DNA of 64,000 nt from an uncultured Pirellula sp. (GCA_903892355.1 CAITIE010000090.1:45604-109603); one strand, 5' to 3'. Shown: positions 15,694 through 25,047, numbered from the stretch's first letter. Made by a program: numbers and translations. The notes: a model not told the origin generated them from the letters alone.

Positions 15694-18534
15694 ATGCGTC
15701 CCATGCAGTTTATTCGATTCTGTTTTGCCCGAGCATGCAACGTAGCGGCTGTCGGTGGGTTGCGAACGCCCTCCGCTCTGCGATTTGTTTGGACAGTTTG
15801 TATCGTCGTTGCGATATTCACATCGGCGAATCCACAGCGATTCTGGTTCTTAGGTGCGCCATGGGTAGGGTTGGTGAGTGTCGTTGCTGCCGAAGAACCG
15901 GTCGCAAATCCGCCCGCCTCGCTGGGGGCGGAACCGACTCCTGTTTACTTTGAGACCCATATCCGGCCCCTATTGAAAACCCATTGCTTCCACTGCCACG
16001 GCGAAGCGGACCACAAGGAATCAGGATTGGATCTGCGGTTAGCTCGGTTGATGCAAGCAGGTGGAGAAGGAGGCCCGGCGGTGGTACCGCACCAACCGGA
16101 AGCGAGTATGGTGTGGAATCGGGTGGAGGCCGGGGAGATGCCTCCTGGAGGGAAAACCCTATCGGCTTCGGAGAAGGAGTTGTTGCATCGTTGGATCGCT
16201 ACTGGAGCGAAAACCAAGCGCGAAGAGCCCTTTCAGCCAATGGTCGAACAATGGACCGAGGAAGAGCGAAATTATTGGTTGTTCCAACCCGTTCAGGTAA
16301 CGAATCTCGAAACGCTCCATGGAATCGGGAGCGAACCATTGCAGAGCAACAATCCTATTGATCTGTTTTTGCTTCAAAAGATGCAGCCTGCGGGATTGTC
16401 GTTTTCTCCGTCGGCCGATCGCCCCGTTTTGATTCGGAGGCTCGCCTTGGATCTAATCGGTGTTCCACCGGCGCCCGAGGATGTCGCTGCGTTTGTCAAT
16501 GATGGGGCGCCGGATGCCTATGAGCGGTTGGTCGATCGGATGTTAGCGGACCCCCGCTATGGCGAGCACTGGGGACGACACTGGCTCGATGTCGCCGGGT
16601 ATGCAGACAGCGATGGGTATACCGAACAAGACATCGAGCGCCCGTGGGCGTACCAGTATCGCGACTATGTCATTCGCGCATTCAACGATGATTTGCCGAT
16701 CGATCAGTTCGTTGTGGAGCAAATGGCTGGTGACGAACTGGTGCCGCAGCCGTGGGAGAACCTCTCGCAGGAGAACATTCAGCGATTGGCCGCGACGGGT
16801 TTCCTGAGGACGGCCCCGGATGGTACCGGCCAAGAGGGTGTGGATCCGAATGTGGCTCGAAATGATATCATCGCTGAGACAATCAAGATCGTCTCTGGTT
16901 CGTTGCTTGGATTAACCGTGGGGTGTGCACAATGCCACGACCATCGGTACGATCCGATTTCCCAGTTGGATTACTACCGATTGCGTGCGATCCTGGAACC
17001 TGGATTGGATTGGAAGCAATGGCGAGACAAACCGGCAAAGCAGGTCAGTCTTTGGACTGCTGAGGAGCGGCAAAAGGCGACCGATGTCGATAAAGAGCTC
17101 TCGGAGCTCGAAGAAAAGCGGGTCGCCGAGTTGGATACGATTGTTGCCGATATCTTCGAGAAAGAAGTGATGAAGTTGCCCGAGGACCAGCGTGAGGCGG
17201 CTCGCACTGCGAAGGCTATGGCGGCGGACAAGCGAACTCCTGAGCAGCAGAAACTGATGCGGGATTATCCAAGCTTGAACGTGGATCGCGGAAGTGCCAT
17301 CCTGTACGACGGCGCGAGGATCAATGAGTTCAATAAGAAGTACGAAGCGCAGCAGGCCGAAATAAAAGCCAAGCGACCTGCGGATCGGTATTTAGCGAGT
17401 TTTTCGGAAGTCCCCAATCAAGTTCCGGCCACCTTTGTGTTCTTTCGAGGAGACATCCAGCAGCCGAGGGACTCGGTTTTGCCGGGAGGCTTGAGCATTC
17501 TAGGCGAGCATGACAAGATCGCGGCTGATGATCCAGCGATACCAACGACGGGTCGGCGGTTGGCATTTGCTCGGAGGTTGGTGACCGGCGTACATCCTCT
17601 ATTTGCGAGGGCGACTGTCAATCGGATTTGGATGCATCATTTTGGGCGAGGGATCGCATCGATGCCTGGCGATCTCGGGATGCTCGGGGACAAACCCACC
17701 CATGCAGAGCTTCTTGATTATCTCGCTAGTAAGTTGGTCGAGTATCAGTGGAGCCGAAAGCGATTTCAGCGCATGCTGTTGACGTCTCACGCCTATCGTC
17801 AGGCGTCGCACCAGTCGCCGCAGGCGCACCAGATCGACCCGGAGAACCGACTGCTCAGCCATCGTTCCGTTCATCGGTTGCAAGCCGAATCCGTGCGAGA
17901 TGCGATGCTCAGCGCAAGTGGTATGGTTTCGTATTCGATGTTCGGTAAGCCGGTCGCCGTCAATCCTGACGAAGTTGGACAGATCATTTTGGGGAATGCG
18001 ACCCGAGATGGAAACGGAATCCTGGTTGCCAAGCAAGAAGAAACCGAGAGTGTCTATCGCAGATCCGTTTATGCGCAGGTTCGGCGATCGATGCCGCTCG
18101 GTGTTTTGGAGCCTTTCGATCCCGCAGCCACCGCGCCGAATTGTGATCGTCGTGGAAATTCTACCGTAGCAACCCAATCGCTGTTGATGATGAACAATGG
18201 CAGCGTCATTAGATTGTCAGAGCATTTTGCAAAACGGGTGCAACGTGAAGCGGGCGATGATCCTCGCGAGCAAGTTCGACGCGCTTGGAGTTTAGCCTTT
18301 GGCACGTTGCCCGGCGACGAACAGCTTCAGCTGTCCACCGAATGGTTGATCTCTCAGCGCAGTGCGCTGACGAAACCGGCTGTTGAAACGGTCGGTGAAG
18401 CAACCGTTGGCGCTCCCAGTGGGACAACGGTTGCTGCTGCCGGGACGCTGGAACCTGCTGCCGCCAATCTTCAATCGCTCGCGTTGTACTGTCAAGCGCT
18501 TTATTCCTCGAATGCATTTCTTTACGTGGACTAG
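15694..18534 (+). CDS. Secreted PSCyt1-DUF1549-DUF1553 (PSD1) planctomycete protein, second copy
   Basis: 946 residues. A hydrophobic N-terminal segment (VWTVCIVVAIFTSA, then FLGAPWVGLVSVVAAEE) is the export signal; its unusual length leaves the start (ATG 15694 or ATG 15703) open. PSCyt1 has CFHCH in HIRPLLKTHCFHCHGEA. DUF1549 has ADPRYGEHWGRHWLDVAGYADSDG and a second CAQCHDHRYDPISQ. DUF1553 has RLVTGVHPLFARATVNRIWMHHFG. Between them is an Ala/Glu-rich stretch likely to form a coiled coil (residues ~450-530), where the 7645 paralogue has a discoidin-like insert. It forms an operon with the DUF1501 gene 15 bp downstream. Confidence 0.9.
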   Translation: MRPMQFIRFCFARACNVAAVGGLRTPSALRFVWTVCIVVAIFTSANPQRFWFLGAPWVGLVSVVAAEEPVANPPASLGAEPTPVYFETHIRPLLKTHCFHCHGEADHKESGLDLRLARLMQAGGEGGPAVVPHQPEASMVWNRVEAGEMPPGGKTLSASEKELLHRWIATGAKTKREEPFQPMVEQWTEEERNYWLFQPVQVTNLETLHGIGSEPLQSNNPIDLFLLQKMQPAGLSFSPSADRPVLIRRLALDLIGVPPAPEDVAAFVNDGAPDAYERLVDRMLADPRYGEHWGRHWLDVAGYADSDGYTEQDIERPWAYQYRDYVIRAFNDDLPIDQFVVEQMAGDELVPQPWENLSQENIQRLAATGFLRTAPDGTGQEGVDPNVARNDIIAETIKIVSGSLLGLTVGCAQCHDHRYDPISQLDYYRLRAILEPGLDWKQWRDKPAKQVSLWTAEERQKATDVDKELSELEEKRVAELDTIVADIFEKEVMKLPEDQREAARTAKAMAADKRTPEQQKLMRDYPSLNVDRGSAILYDGARINEFNKKYEAQQAEIKAKRPADRYLASFSEVPNQVPATFVFFRGDIQQPRDSVLPGGLSILGEHDKIAADDPAIPTTGRRLAFARRLVTGVHPLFARATVNRIWMHHFGRGIASMPGDLGMLGDKPTHAELLDYLASKLVEYQWSRKRFQRMLLTSHAYRQASHQSPQAHQIDPENRLLSHRSVHRLQAESVRDAMLSASGMVSYSMFGKPVAVNPDEVGQIILGNATRDGNGILVAKQEETESVYRRSVYAQVRRSMPLGVLEPFDPAATAPNCDRRGNSTVATQSLLMMNNGSVIRLSEHFAKRVQREAGDDPREQVRRAWSLAFGTLPGDEQLQLSTEWLISQRSALTKPAVETVGEATVGAPSGTTVAAAGTLEPAAANLQSLALYCQALYSSNAFLYVD

Positions 18535-18549
18535 CGAGGAGCGTGAATC

Positions 18550-19998
18550 ATGAGTTTTTCACCCTGTTTCTCCAGGCGACATTTTTTGGCCCAACAAGGC
18601 ATCGCTGGTGCGACATTAGCGATTGCCTCCTTGATGCAACAGAAGAGCGACGGAGTACCTCCCAAGCCATCGTTGAGTCCACCCTCGAATGATTTGAAGC
18701 CCAAGCCGAGTCACTTTCCGGCTCAGGCGAAAGCGATGATTTCGATGTTCATGCAGGGTGGTCCATCGCATATGGACTTGTTTGATCGAAAACCTGAACT
18801 CGAGAAAAGGAATGGAGAGAATTATTCGGGGGAGTTGAAATACGACAACGCTGCGGAGTCGTCGGCAAAGATTTGGTCGGGACCATGGAAATGGGAACGC
18901 TACGGCCAGTGTGGAATGGAATTAAGCGAACTCGTACCGCATCTAGGGGCGATCGCCGACGATGTGACCTTGATTCGTTCCATGCACACCGGGGTGAATA
19001 ATCATGGTCAGTCCATCTATGCGCTGCATCATGGCCGAATCACGGCAGGGCGACCGGTGCTAGGCTCGTGGCTTACTTATGGTTTGGGGAGCGAAAGTCA
19101 GCAGTTGCCCTCGTTTGTCGTACTGACCGATCCAGGTGGATTGCCGGTATTGGGAACCGATTGCTGGTCGAATGGATGGTTGCCATCGTTGTACCAAGGG
19201 ACCGTGATACGCCCCCAGGAACCGAGAATACTCAATTTGAATCCACCGGCCCATTTGGCGGGTGCTCCACAGAAAGCATATCTGCAGCTTTTGCAAAAGC
19301 TCAACTCGGAGCATTTGGCTGCACATCCCTACGAGAGCGATCTGCAAGCGCGGATGTCGACGTACGAGTTGGCTGAAGCGATGCAGTCGGCCGCGCGAGA
19401 GGCATTGGATTTTCATCAAGAAACCGAAGCGACTCACAAAATGTACGGGCTCGATCAAGATGCAACGCGCGAATACGGAACGCGATGTTTGATCGCGAGG
19501 CGATTGGTCGAGCGAGGCGTGCGATTCGTACAGCTCTACACATCCACCCAACAATGGGATCATCACGCGAATATCAAAGATGCACTCCCAGCTGCGTGCA
19601 AGAAAACCGATCAGCCTTCCGCTGCTTTGGTCAAGGATTTGAAGCAGCGAGGGTTGCTCGATTCGACGTTGGTGCATTGGGGGGGCGAAATGGGGCGATT
19701 GCCTGTCGTGCAGAATGAAAAGAACGTAGGACGCGACCACAATACGTTTGGGTTTAGTTCATGGTTGGCAGGTGGTGGCGTGAAGCAAGGACTCGTATTT
19801 GGTGAGACGGATGAGTTTGGTTACCAAGCGGTAAAGGATGTCGTCCACCACTATGATTATCATGCGACCATTATGTACTTGTTCGGATTGGAGCCAATGC
19901 AATTGAACTTTGCGAGGCCGGGTGGGGTGGGGACGCTGCTCGATGGGCAACCCGGGCGGATCGTCAATGAGATCTTGAAGAACCCCAAGCAGTCGTAG
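18550..19998 (+). CDS. DUF1501 family secreted protein, second copy
   Basis: 482 residues. ATG 18550 has GAGGAG 8 nt upstream. The N-terminus has SRRHFLAQQGIAGATLAIASLMQQ, a Tat-type signal (RRHFL). The family blocks are FMQGGPSHMDLFDRKPEL, MHTGVNNHGQSIYALHHG, RRLVERGVRFVQLYTSTQQWDHH, HWGGEMGRLPV and VGRDHN. Metal-ligand residues expected of the sulfatase-like fold are retained (HMD, GRDHN). Partner of the PSCyt1 gene immediately upstream. Confidence 0.9.
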   Translation: MSFSPCFSRRHFLAQQGIAGATLAIASLMQQKSDGVPPKPSLSPPSNDLKPKPSHFPAQAKAMISMFMQGGPSHMDLFDRKPELEKRNGENYSGELKYDNAAESSAKIWSGPWKWERYGQCGMELSELVPHLGAIADDVTLIRSMHTGVNNHGQSIYALHHGRITAGRPVLGSWLTYGLGSESQQLPSFVVLTDPGGLPVLGTDCWSNGWLPSLYQGTVIRPQEPRILNLNPPAHLAGAPQKAYLQLLQKLNSEHLAAHPYESDLQARMSTYELAEAMQSAAREALDFHQETEATHKMYGLDQDATREYGTRCLIARRLVERGVRFVQLYTSTQQWDHHANIKDALPAACKKTDQPSAALVKDLKQRGLLDSTLVHWGGEMGRLPVVQNEKNVGRDHNTFGFSSWLAGGGVKQGLVFGETDEFGYQAVKDVVHHYDYHATIMYLFGLEPMQLNFARPGGVGTLLDGQPGRIVNEILKNPKQS

Positions 19999-20007
19999 GG
20001 AGGCTTC

Positions 20008-20115
20008 ATGGATCTGGTGTCAATCGCTGCGATTTCGGCGGTTGCGAAATCCGCTTTGGTGACGAAATCCACGTCGGTAATTTTTGGCATCGCGAAGAAA
20101 ATCGATGCGAATTGA
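20008..20115 (+). CDS. Candidate small protein, 35 residues
   Basis: An ATG at 20008 with GGGAGG 5 nt upstream, 9 bp after the DUF1501 stop, opens a 35-codon frame ending in TGA at 20113. The peptide (MDLVSIAAISAVAKSALVTK, then STSVIFGIAKKIDAN) is Ala/Ile/Val-rich with four lysines and two aspartates, net positive, and could form an amphipathic helix. No family is recognised. The strong ribosome site and codons typical of the neighbourhood support expression, but such a short frame could be chance. It could be a membrane-active peptide or a leader peptide for the downstream operon. Confidence 0.4.
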   Translation: MDLVSIAAISAVAKSALVTKSTSVIFGIAKKIDAN

Positions 20116-20141
20116 GATTGCGCAAACGGAGGTTCTTGGAG

Positions 20142-21032
20142 ATGAAAAAGCGAATCGGTGTAGTGGGTACCGGATTGATGGGGAGTGCGATCGCCGAACG
20201 ATTGCTAGGTGCGGGATTTGAGGTGTTGGTTCATAATCGAACGCGACGCAAAGCGGATCGATTGATTGAGATGGGTGCTGTATGGAGCGATCATCCGATC
20301 GCAGACTGCGATCGCGTCGTGATCAGTCTGTATACGAGTGAAACGGTTGCAGATATGCTCGATATCTTTGGGGCATCGATACGGCCGGGATCGATTCTCA
20401 TCGATACGACTACGGGGGAACCCCATCAAGTCGTCGAATTGGCGAAGAGGGTTGAGCATCAGGGAGGCGTTTATCTCGATGCACCGATTTCCGGCTCGAG
20501 CGAGCAGACGCGTTCGAAGGAAGTGACCACAATCGTTGGGGGGAATCGCGAGACGGTGGAATGCTGCAGGGATGTTTTCGAGGCGTTTTCAGCTCGTGTT
20601 ATCCATGCAGGGGGCGTGGGAAGTGGGTCGAAAATGAAACTGGTAAGCAATGTCGTACTCGGGCTAAATCGAGCGGCACTTGCTGAGGGGTTAGCATTTG
20701 CAAAATCGATCGGTGTGGACCCTAGAAGTGCTTTTGACGTGCTGCTCCATTCGATGGCCTATTCGAAAATCATGGATACCAAAGGGGAGAAGATGCTTTC
20801 CGGGGATTTTCGAGTCGCGGCCAAACTGTCCCAGCATCTGAAAGACATCAAAATTGCACTCGGTGCAGCACAGCATGCTGGCCAGAAGTTACCATTGTCG
20901 GAGGCTCATGCACAGTTATTGATCGACGCTGAACAATTGGGGTTCGGTGAATCCGACAACTGTGCGATTGTGAGAGCCTTTTTTCCGTTTGCGCTTCGAG
21001 AAGAAAACCCATTGGAGAATAGCGATGACTGA
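20142..21032 (+). CDS. NAD(P)-dependent 3-hydroxyisobutyrate-dehydrogenase-family oxidoreductase
   Basis: 296 residues from ATG 20142; an upstream TTG at 20112 is less likely because GGAGG stands 9 nt before the ATG. MKKRIGVVGTGLMGSAIAERLL is the Rossmann dinucleotide fold, and HNRTRRKADRL places a basic residue where NADP would be chosen. YLDAPISGSSEQTRSKEVTTIVGG is the substrate-binding DxPxSG block, and GVGSGSKMKLVSNVVLG contains the catalytic Lys. This beta-hydroxyacid dehydrogenase family oxidises 3-hydroxy acids. It is the first gene of an operon with Gfo/Idh, DUF6807 and MFS genes and overlaps the next by 8 bp. Confidence 0.9.
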   Translation: MKKRIGVVGTGLMGSAIAERLLGAGFEVLVHNRTRRKADRLIEMGAVWSDHPIADCDRVVISLYTSETVADMLDIFGASIRPGSILIDTTTGEPHQVVELAKRVEHQGGVYLDAPISGSSEQTRSKEVTTIVGGNRETVECCRDVFEAFSARVIHAGGVGSGSKMKLVSNVVLGLNRAALAEGLAFAKSIGVDPRSAFDVLLHSMAYSKIMDTKGEKMLSGDFRVAAKLSQHLKDIKIALGAAQHAGQKLPLSEAHAQLLIDAEQLGFGESDNCAIVRAFFPFALREENPLENSDD

Positions 21033-22335
21033 ACTCCCCCGTCGATCGTTCCTAGCGACAGCCGCCATTTCTGCTGGGATGCTTGGTTCTCGGAGGAGTT
21101 TTGGAGGGGGAGCGGCGAGTTGCGGTGAGAGGCTCAGGGTTGGAATCATCGGCTGTGGAGGCCAAGGCTCCAGTCTGGCCGTCAAATTCGCCGAGATTGC
21201 TGATGTGGTATGTGTTTGCGATCCCGATGAAGCGAGACGCAACCAGCTTGGGCAAAAGGTCAACGCTGCCCAGGCGGTCTCCGATTTACGGCGCGTGCTC
21301 GATGACAAAACGATCGACGCAGTCGTTGTCGCAACACCAGACCATTGGCATGCCCCGGCCGCCATCTTGGCGTGCGAGGCTGGGAAGCATGTCTATGTCG
21401 AGAAACCGCAAAGCCATAATTTGCTTGAGAGCCGCTGGTTGTTGCAAGCGGCCAGACGCAACAAAGTGGTGGTGCAACATGGAACCCAAAGCCGATCGAA
21501 TCCATTGATCGCTGATGGGGTCCAATTGCTCCGCGAAGGGATCATCGGTGAGGTGCTGGTTGCTCGAGCGTGGAATGTTCAGCGACGAGGTTCGATCGGT
21601 AAGGAGATGCCATCGGAGATCCCGCAAGGCATCGATTATGACTTATGGGTGGGGCCCGCGGAGTACATGCCGTACCAGAAGAATCGCCTCCACTACCAAT
21701 GGCATTGGTGGTACAACTTTGGAACCGGTGACATCGGCAACGATGGAACGCATGAAATCGACTATGCTCGTTGGGGATTGGGTGTTGAAGGCTTGCCTTC
21801 GTCTGCAATGGCGATCGGCGGAAAGTATTTCGTCGATGATGATCAGCAGTACCCTGACACGGCGACGTGCGTTTTTGAATGGCCGAATACGGGCGAGGTT
21901 CATAAGCGAAGGCAGTTGATTTTCGAGATGCGACTCTGGGATGGTTCGTTTCCCCACAACTGCGATGGCGGTGCCGAGTTTCACGGTTCGGAGGGTCGGA
22001 TGGTGCTGAGCAAGCGAGGGAAGTTGGAGGTCTTTGATTCCAAGGGCAAGAAGGTCGAGAATCCAACTCCAAAAGAGCCCACCAAGGTGGATGGAAAGCA
22101 TCAGCTCGATTTCCTCAATGCCATTCGAGAGAGGCGAAAACCCAATGCCGACGTCGCCATCGGCCACGACTCGGTAGCGCTCGTTCATTTTGCCAACGCG
22201 TCCGTTCGTTTGGGGCGGTCCTTACAGATCGATGCAGCGACAGAGCAAATCAAGAACGATGCTGAAGCGAATCTACTGTTGGGACGTGTTTATCGCAAAG
22301 AGGGGCATTGGGCGACTCCCAAGGCTGGGACTTAA
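21025..22335 (+). CDS. Gfo/Idh/MocA family oxidoreductase with Tat signal
   Basis: 436 residues from ATG 21025, which overlaps the previous gene's end (translational coupling). MTELPRRSFLATAAISAGM is a twin-arginine signal, so the folded enzyme with its cofactor is exported. RVGIIGCGGQGSSLAVKFA is the dinucleotide fold; EKPQSHNL carries the catalytic Lys of the family's EKP motif, and GDIGNDGTHEIDYARWGLG is the typical exported-planctomycete C-domain block. It probably oxidises a sugar or inositol derivative; the specificity cannot be read from the sequence. Confidence 0.92.
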   Translation: MTELPRRSFLATAAISAGMLGSRRSFGGGAASCGERLRVGIIGCGGQGSSLAVKFAEIADVVCVCDPDEARRNQLGQKVNAAQAVSDLRRVLDDKTIDAVVVATPDHWHAPAAILACEAGKHVYVEKPQSHNLLESRWLLQAARRNKVVVQHGTQSRSNPLIADGVQLLREGIIGEVLVARAWNVQRRGSIGKEMPSEIPQGIDYDLWVGPAEYMPYQKNRLHYQWHWWYNFGTGDIGNDGTHEIDYARWGLGVEGLPSSAMAIGGKYFVDDDQQYPDTATCVFEWPNTGEVHKRRQLIFEMRLWDGSFPHNCDGGAEFHGSEGRMVLSKRGKLEVFDSKGKKVENPTPKEPTKVDGKHQLDFLNAIRERRKPNADVAIGHDSVALVHFANASVRLGRSLQIDAATEQIKNDAEANLLLGRVYRKEGHWATPKAGT

Positions 22336-22408
22336 GTTGGGCCTCTAGAACCATCGGCATCTCGAATTCGTACCGCAAGCAATCCCATTAAGATCGGTGG
22401 AAAACTTT

Positions 22409-23353
22409 ATGACGCGTCGACGAAGGTTTACCGTTGCGTTGGTTGTGATCTTCATCTCGTTTGCGGTCTCGGGACCGTGCAAGGGTGAGTTGGGTTTCGT
22501 TGCACAAACCGATCGCATCCAAATCACGGATAGCCAATCGGTCATTGCATCGTTTGTTTTTAAAGATCCTCAGGTGCTTCGCCCCTATGTGATGGGTTTG
22601 AAAACACCAGGAGGTCTCGCTGTAACCAGAAATCATCCTCCTGTTCTTGGTGCGGATGCCGACGATCATGCGACCATGCATCCAGGAATGTGGTTTGCGT
22701 TTGGCGACATCAATAAAAACGATTTTTGGCGCAATCAAGCGAAAATGGTTTTTGAGGATTGGGCCGCGGTACCAAATGTGGCTGATGGTCGCGTTATGTT
22801 CACTGCGAGGTTTGGTTTGATCGATGCCAAGGACCAAGCGCTGGGACAGTTGCTGTTGAGCATCGCAGTTGCACGGCGGCCGCAGGGTTATCTTTGGATT
22901 TGGGATGGCGTATTTTCCTCAGAGTCTCAGGAACTTCGTTTTGGCGATCAAGAAGAGATGGGATTGGGGGTGCGATTGGCGACACCTCTGATTGAAAAGA
23001 ATGGAGGCCGACTCCTCAATGATGAGGGGACGAAAACGGCAAAGAGTACATGGGGGAAGCAGGCTTTGTGGTCGGACTACTCCGGGGCCTCGAATGGTAG
23101 CGAAGTGGGCATTCTCTTAATGCCTTCCCCAAACAACTTTCGGAAATCATGGTTTCACAACCGCGATTATGGACTCATGGTTGCGAATGCGTTTGGGAAT
23201 CAGGCGTTCACAAAGGGTGAGCCGAGCGAAGTGGTTGTGCGACGGGGTGAGTCGCTCCGATTGATCTATGGAGTGTTGGTTCATGAAACCAAGGAGGGGA
23301 CTCGTGCTCCGCTGGAGGATGAGTATCAGATTTTCATCAAAACGTATCCTTGA
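22409..23353 (+). CDS. DUF6807 (PmoA-like) family secreted protein
   Basis: 314 residues from ATG 22409, with GGTGG ~8 nt upstream; a GTG at 22397 is possible. MTRRRRFTVALVVIFISFAVSG is a signal peptide. The pattern of the family annotated as PmoA/DUF6807 is seen: RPYVMGLKTPGGLAVTRN, DHATMHPGMWFAFGDINKNDFWRN and WSDYSGASNGSEVGILLMPSP. The PmoA name in databases should not be taken as methane oxidation; this is a beta-sandwich protein found in sugar-utilisation clusters. Position between Gfo/Idh and MFS genes supports a role in that pathway. Confidence 0.8.
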   Translation: MTRRRRFTVALVVIFISFAVSGPCKGELGFVAQTDRIQITDSQSVIASFVFKDPQVLRPYVMGLKTPGGLAVTRNHPPVLGADADDHATMHPGMWFAFGDINKNDFWRNQAKMVFEDWAAVPNVADGRVMFTARFGLIDAKDQALGQLLLSIAVARRPQGYLWIWDGVFSSESQELRFGDQEEMGLGVRLATPLIEKNGGRLLNDEGTKTAKSTWGKQALWSDYSGASNGSEVGILLMPSPNNFRKSWFHNRDYGLMVANAFGNQAFTKGEPSEVVVRRGESLRLIYGVLVHETKEGTRAPLEDEYQIFIKTYP

Positions 23354-23385
23354 GACGGTGGCATTCGGAAAGGAGATGTGTTGCG

Positions 23386-24654
23386 ATGGAATCACTTTCG
23401 CGAAAGGAACGATGGATCATTTTAGGAGCCGCCATCGCCGGTCTTCTCTTCGATGGGGTCGAACTGGGACTGATGCCAATCGCATCGTTGTCGGTCACGG
23501 AGGATTTGATGGGGGACCAGTACACAGCGGCAGCGGGGGGGGATTGGTTTGCGCGATTCACCGCGGCACTGATGCTCGGTGCGGCCATCGGCGGTATTGC
23601 GATCGGTAATCTGGGCGACATCATCGGTCGTTCGCGAGCGCTCGGTGTGAGTATTCTGTTCTACTCGGTATTCGCTGGCTTGGGGGCGTTCGTACAAACT
23701 CAGGAGCAAATGCTTTTGCTGCGATTTCTGGTTGGGCTGGGAGTCGGGGGAGTATGGCCCAATGCGGTGTCGCTAGCGTCCGAATGCTGGCCGGATAAAT
23801 CCCGTCCACTAGTCGCGGGCTTGATGGGGGCAGCGCTGAATAGCGGTGTATTGTTGTTGTCTCAGATTGCCCTTTATTGGCACATCACTGCAGAATCATG
23901 GCGATGGATATTCTTTCTGGCCGCATTCCCGACGTTGCTCGGTCTGATTGTTTTCCTGGCTGTGCCCGAATCGCCCAGTTGGAGAGGCGTGCAACGGCAA
24001 GGGGCTTCCCCACAAGTGTCCAAGAAGGGAGGAAGTCTGTGGGAGCTGTTCCGACCACCGCTGCTGCGTGTCACGTTGGTCGGGATCGCGTTGGGTGCCA
24101 TACCTTTGGTGGGGGCTTGGGCGGCTAGCAAGTGGATGATTCCATGGGCGGACAAAGTCGGAGGAGCTAGCTATCCTGGTTACAAGGGAATGGCCCAAGG
24201 AAGCTGGGCGATCGGAGCTGTTCTGGGGAGTTTTTGTGGGGCTCAAATTGCTGCCTATCTAGGGAGGCGAACCGCTTATGCAGCAATCAGTATCGCTGCG
24301 ACCCTCGCGACGCTGGTGTTGTTTCTAGGAACTCAGCCTTTGCAACCGTCGTTCTTGCCACTGGTTTTTATCCAAGGATTTGTGGTGACCCTGTACTTTG
24401 GCTGGCTGCCGTTGTACTTGCCGGAACTATTTCCGACACGAGTTCGAGCGGCTGGAAGTGGAATTGCCTACAATGTGGGTCGGTTTGCGACTGCGGTGGG
24501 GGTATTCCTCGCTGGATTGCTGTTTGCATGGCAAGGCGGATCCTATCCCGCGGTGGGAGCGAGTTGCGGTCTCATTTACGCTTTCGGAATCCTGGCGATA
24601 CTGTGGGCACCGGATACGTCGAAGCTGTCGCTGGACCGCCAGGACCCTGTCTAG
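23386..24654 (+). CDS. MFS transporter
   Basis: 422 residues from ATG 23386, with GGAGAT about 8 nt upstream. About twelve membrane helices are visible. GNLGDIIGRSRALGVSILFYSVFAG is the loop 2-3 MFS signature (GxxxDxxGRR-like). LYLPELFPTRVRAAGSGIAYNVGRF in the C-terminal half is typical of the metabolite:H+ symporter branch (sialate, benzoate and related transporters). Likely imports the substrate degraded by the three enzymes upstream. The 3' end lies in a 16-bp tandem duplication that also contains the stop codon. Confidence 0.9.
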   Translation: MESLSRKERWIILGAAIAGLLFDGVELGLMPIASLSVTEDLMGDQYTAAAGGDWFARFTAALMLGAAIGGIAIGNLGDIIGRSRALGVSILFYSVFAGLGAFVQTQEQMLLLRFLVGLGVGGVWPNAVSLASECWPDKSRPLVAGLMGAALNSGVLLLSQIALYWHITAESWRWIFFLAAFPTLLGLIVFLAVPESPSWRGVQRQGASPQVSKKGGSLWELFRPPLLRVTLVGIALGAIPLVGAWAASKWMIPWADKVGGASYPGYKGMAQGSWAIGAVLGSFCGAQIAAYLGRRTAYAAISIAATLATLVLFLGTQPLQPSFLPLVFIQGFVVTLYFGWLPLYLPELFPTRVRAAGSGIAYNVGRFATAVGVFLAGLLFAWQGGSYPAVGASCGLIYAFGILAILWAPDTSKLSLDRQDPV

Positions 24655-24676
24655 GTCGCTCCCTGTCTAGGTCGCT
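24645..24676 (+). repeat. 16-bp tandem duplication over the MFS stop codon
   Basis: CCCTGTCTAGGTCGCT occurs twice back to back. The first copy contains the MFS gene's TAG stop; the duplicate creates a second TAG 16 bp later in another frame. Confidence 0.9.
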
Positions 24677-24778
24677 CCCTAATCAATCAGTTGCTGATGG
24701 ATCCTGTAGTTGCTGAGGACGAACTATATGCTGGACCAAGCGACCGACTTCAAAAATAGGCTCCTCTTCAAGAATAAT

Positions 24779-24808
24779 TTGGAAACCGGATTTCGTGGTC
24801 TGTACAAT
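24779..24808 (+). promoter_or_regulatory. Candidate sigma-70 promoter
   Basis: TTGGAA, 18-bp spacer, TACAAT (five of six in the -10). Predicted start near 24815, about 23 bp upstream of the ATG at 24838. Confidence 0.4.
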
Positions 24809-24837
24809 AGATGTGCGATTGAGATCGGGAGGCTGAG

Positions 24838-25047
24838 ATGAGTGACAATATTGGGAATCGAGATGGCTCCGAGGAAGGTATCGAGCTCACCGATCGCTTG
24901 CCAGCAGAAACGTCGGATGTTCAAGCCGAGCATTTCGAACCCCTAGTGAGTCGGTTGAAACATTGGGCTAGTACCGTTGATCAAGATTCTAAGACGGAAA
25001 CAGTCGAGTATTTGGGCCAAGTCAACTCGCGGCAATCGGGAGAGTGA
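24838..25047 (+). CDS. Short acidic ORF, probably the N-terminal part of the next gene in another frame
   Basis: 69 residues from ATG 24838, with GGGAGG 4-5 nt upstream and a candidate promoter just before. The peptide is acidic (IELTDRLPAETSDVQAEHFE) and matches no family I know. It overlaps the 24977 frame by 71 bp. Codon choice looks natural in this frame up to its TGA at 25045, after which the +1 frame looks coding. The pair is therefore either two translationally coupled genes, one gene with a +1 frameshift (programmed or mutational), or a sequencing error. Confidence 0.55.
   Translation: MSDNIGNRDGSEEGIELTDRLPAETSDVQAEHFEPLVSRLKHWASTVDQDSKTETVEYLGQVNSRQSGE

Noticed and set aside
22409..23353. 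Particulate methane monooxygenase subunit
   Set aside because: The PmoA label attached to this DUF6807-type family does not reflect methane monooxygenase; no pmoB or pmoC and no matching membrane topology.
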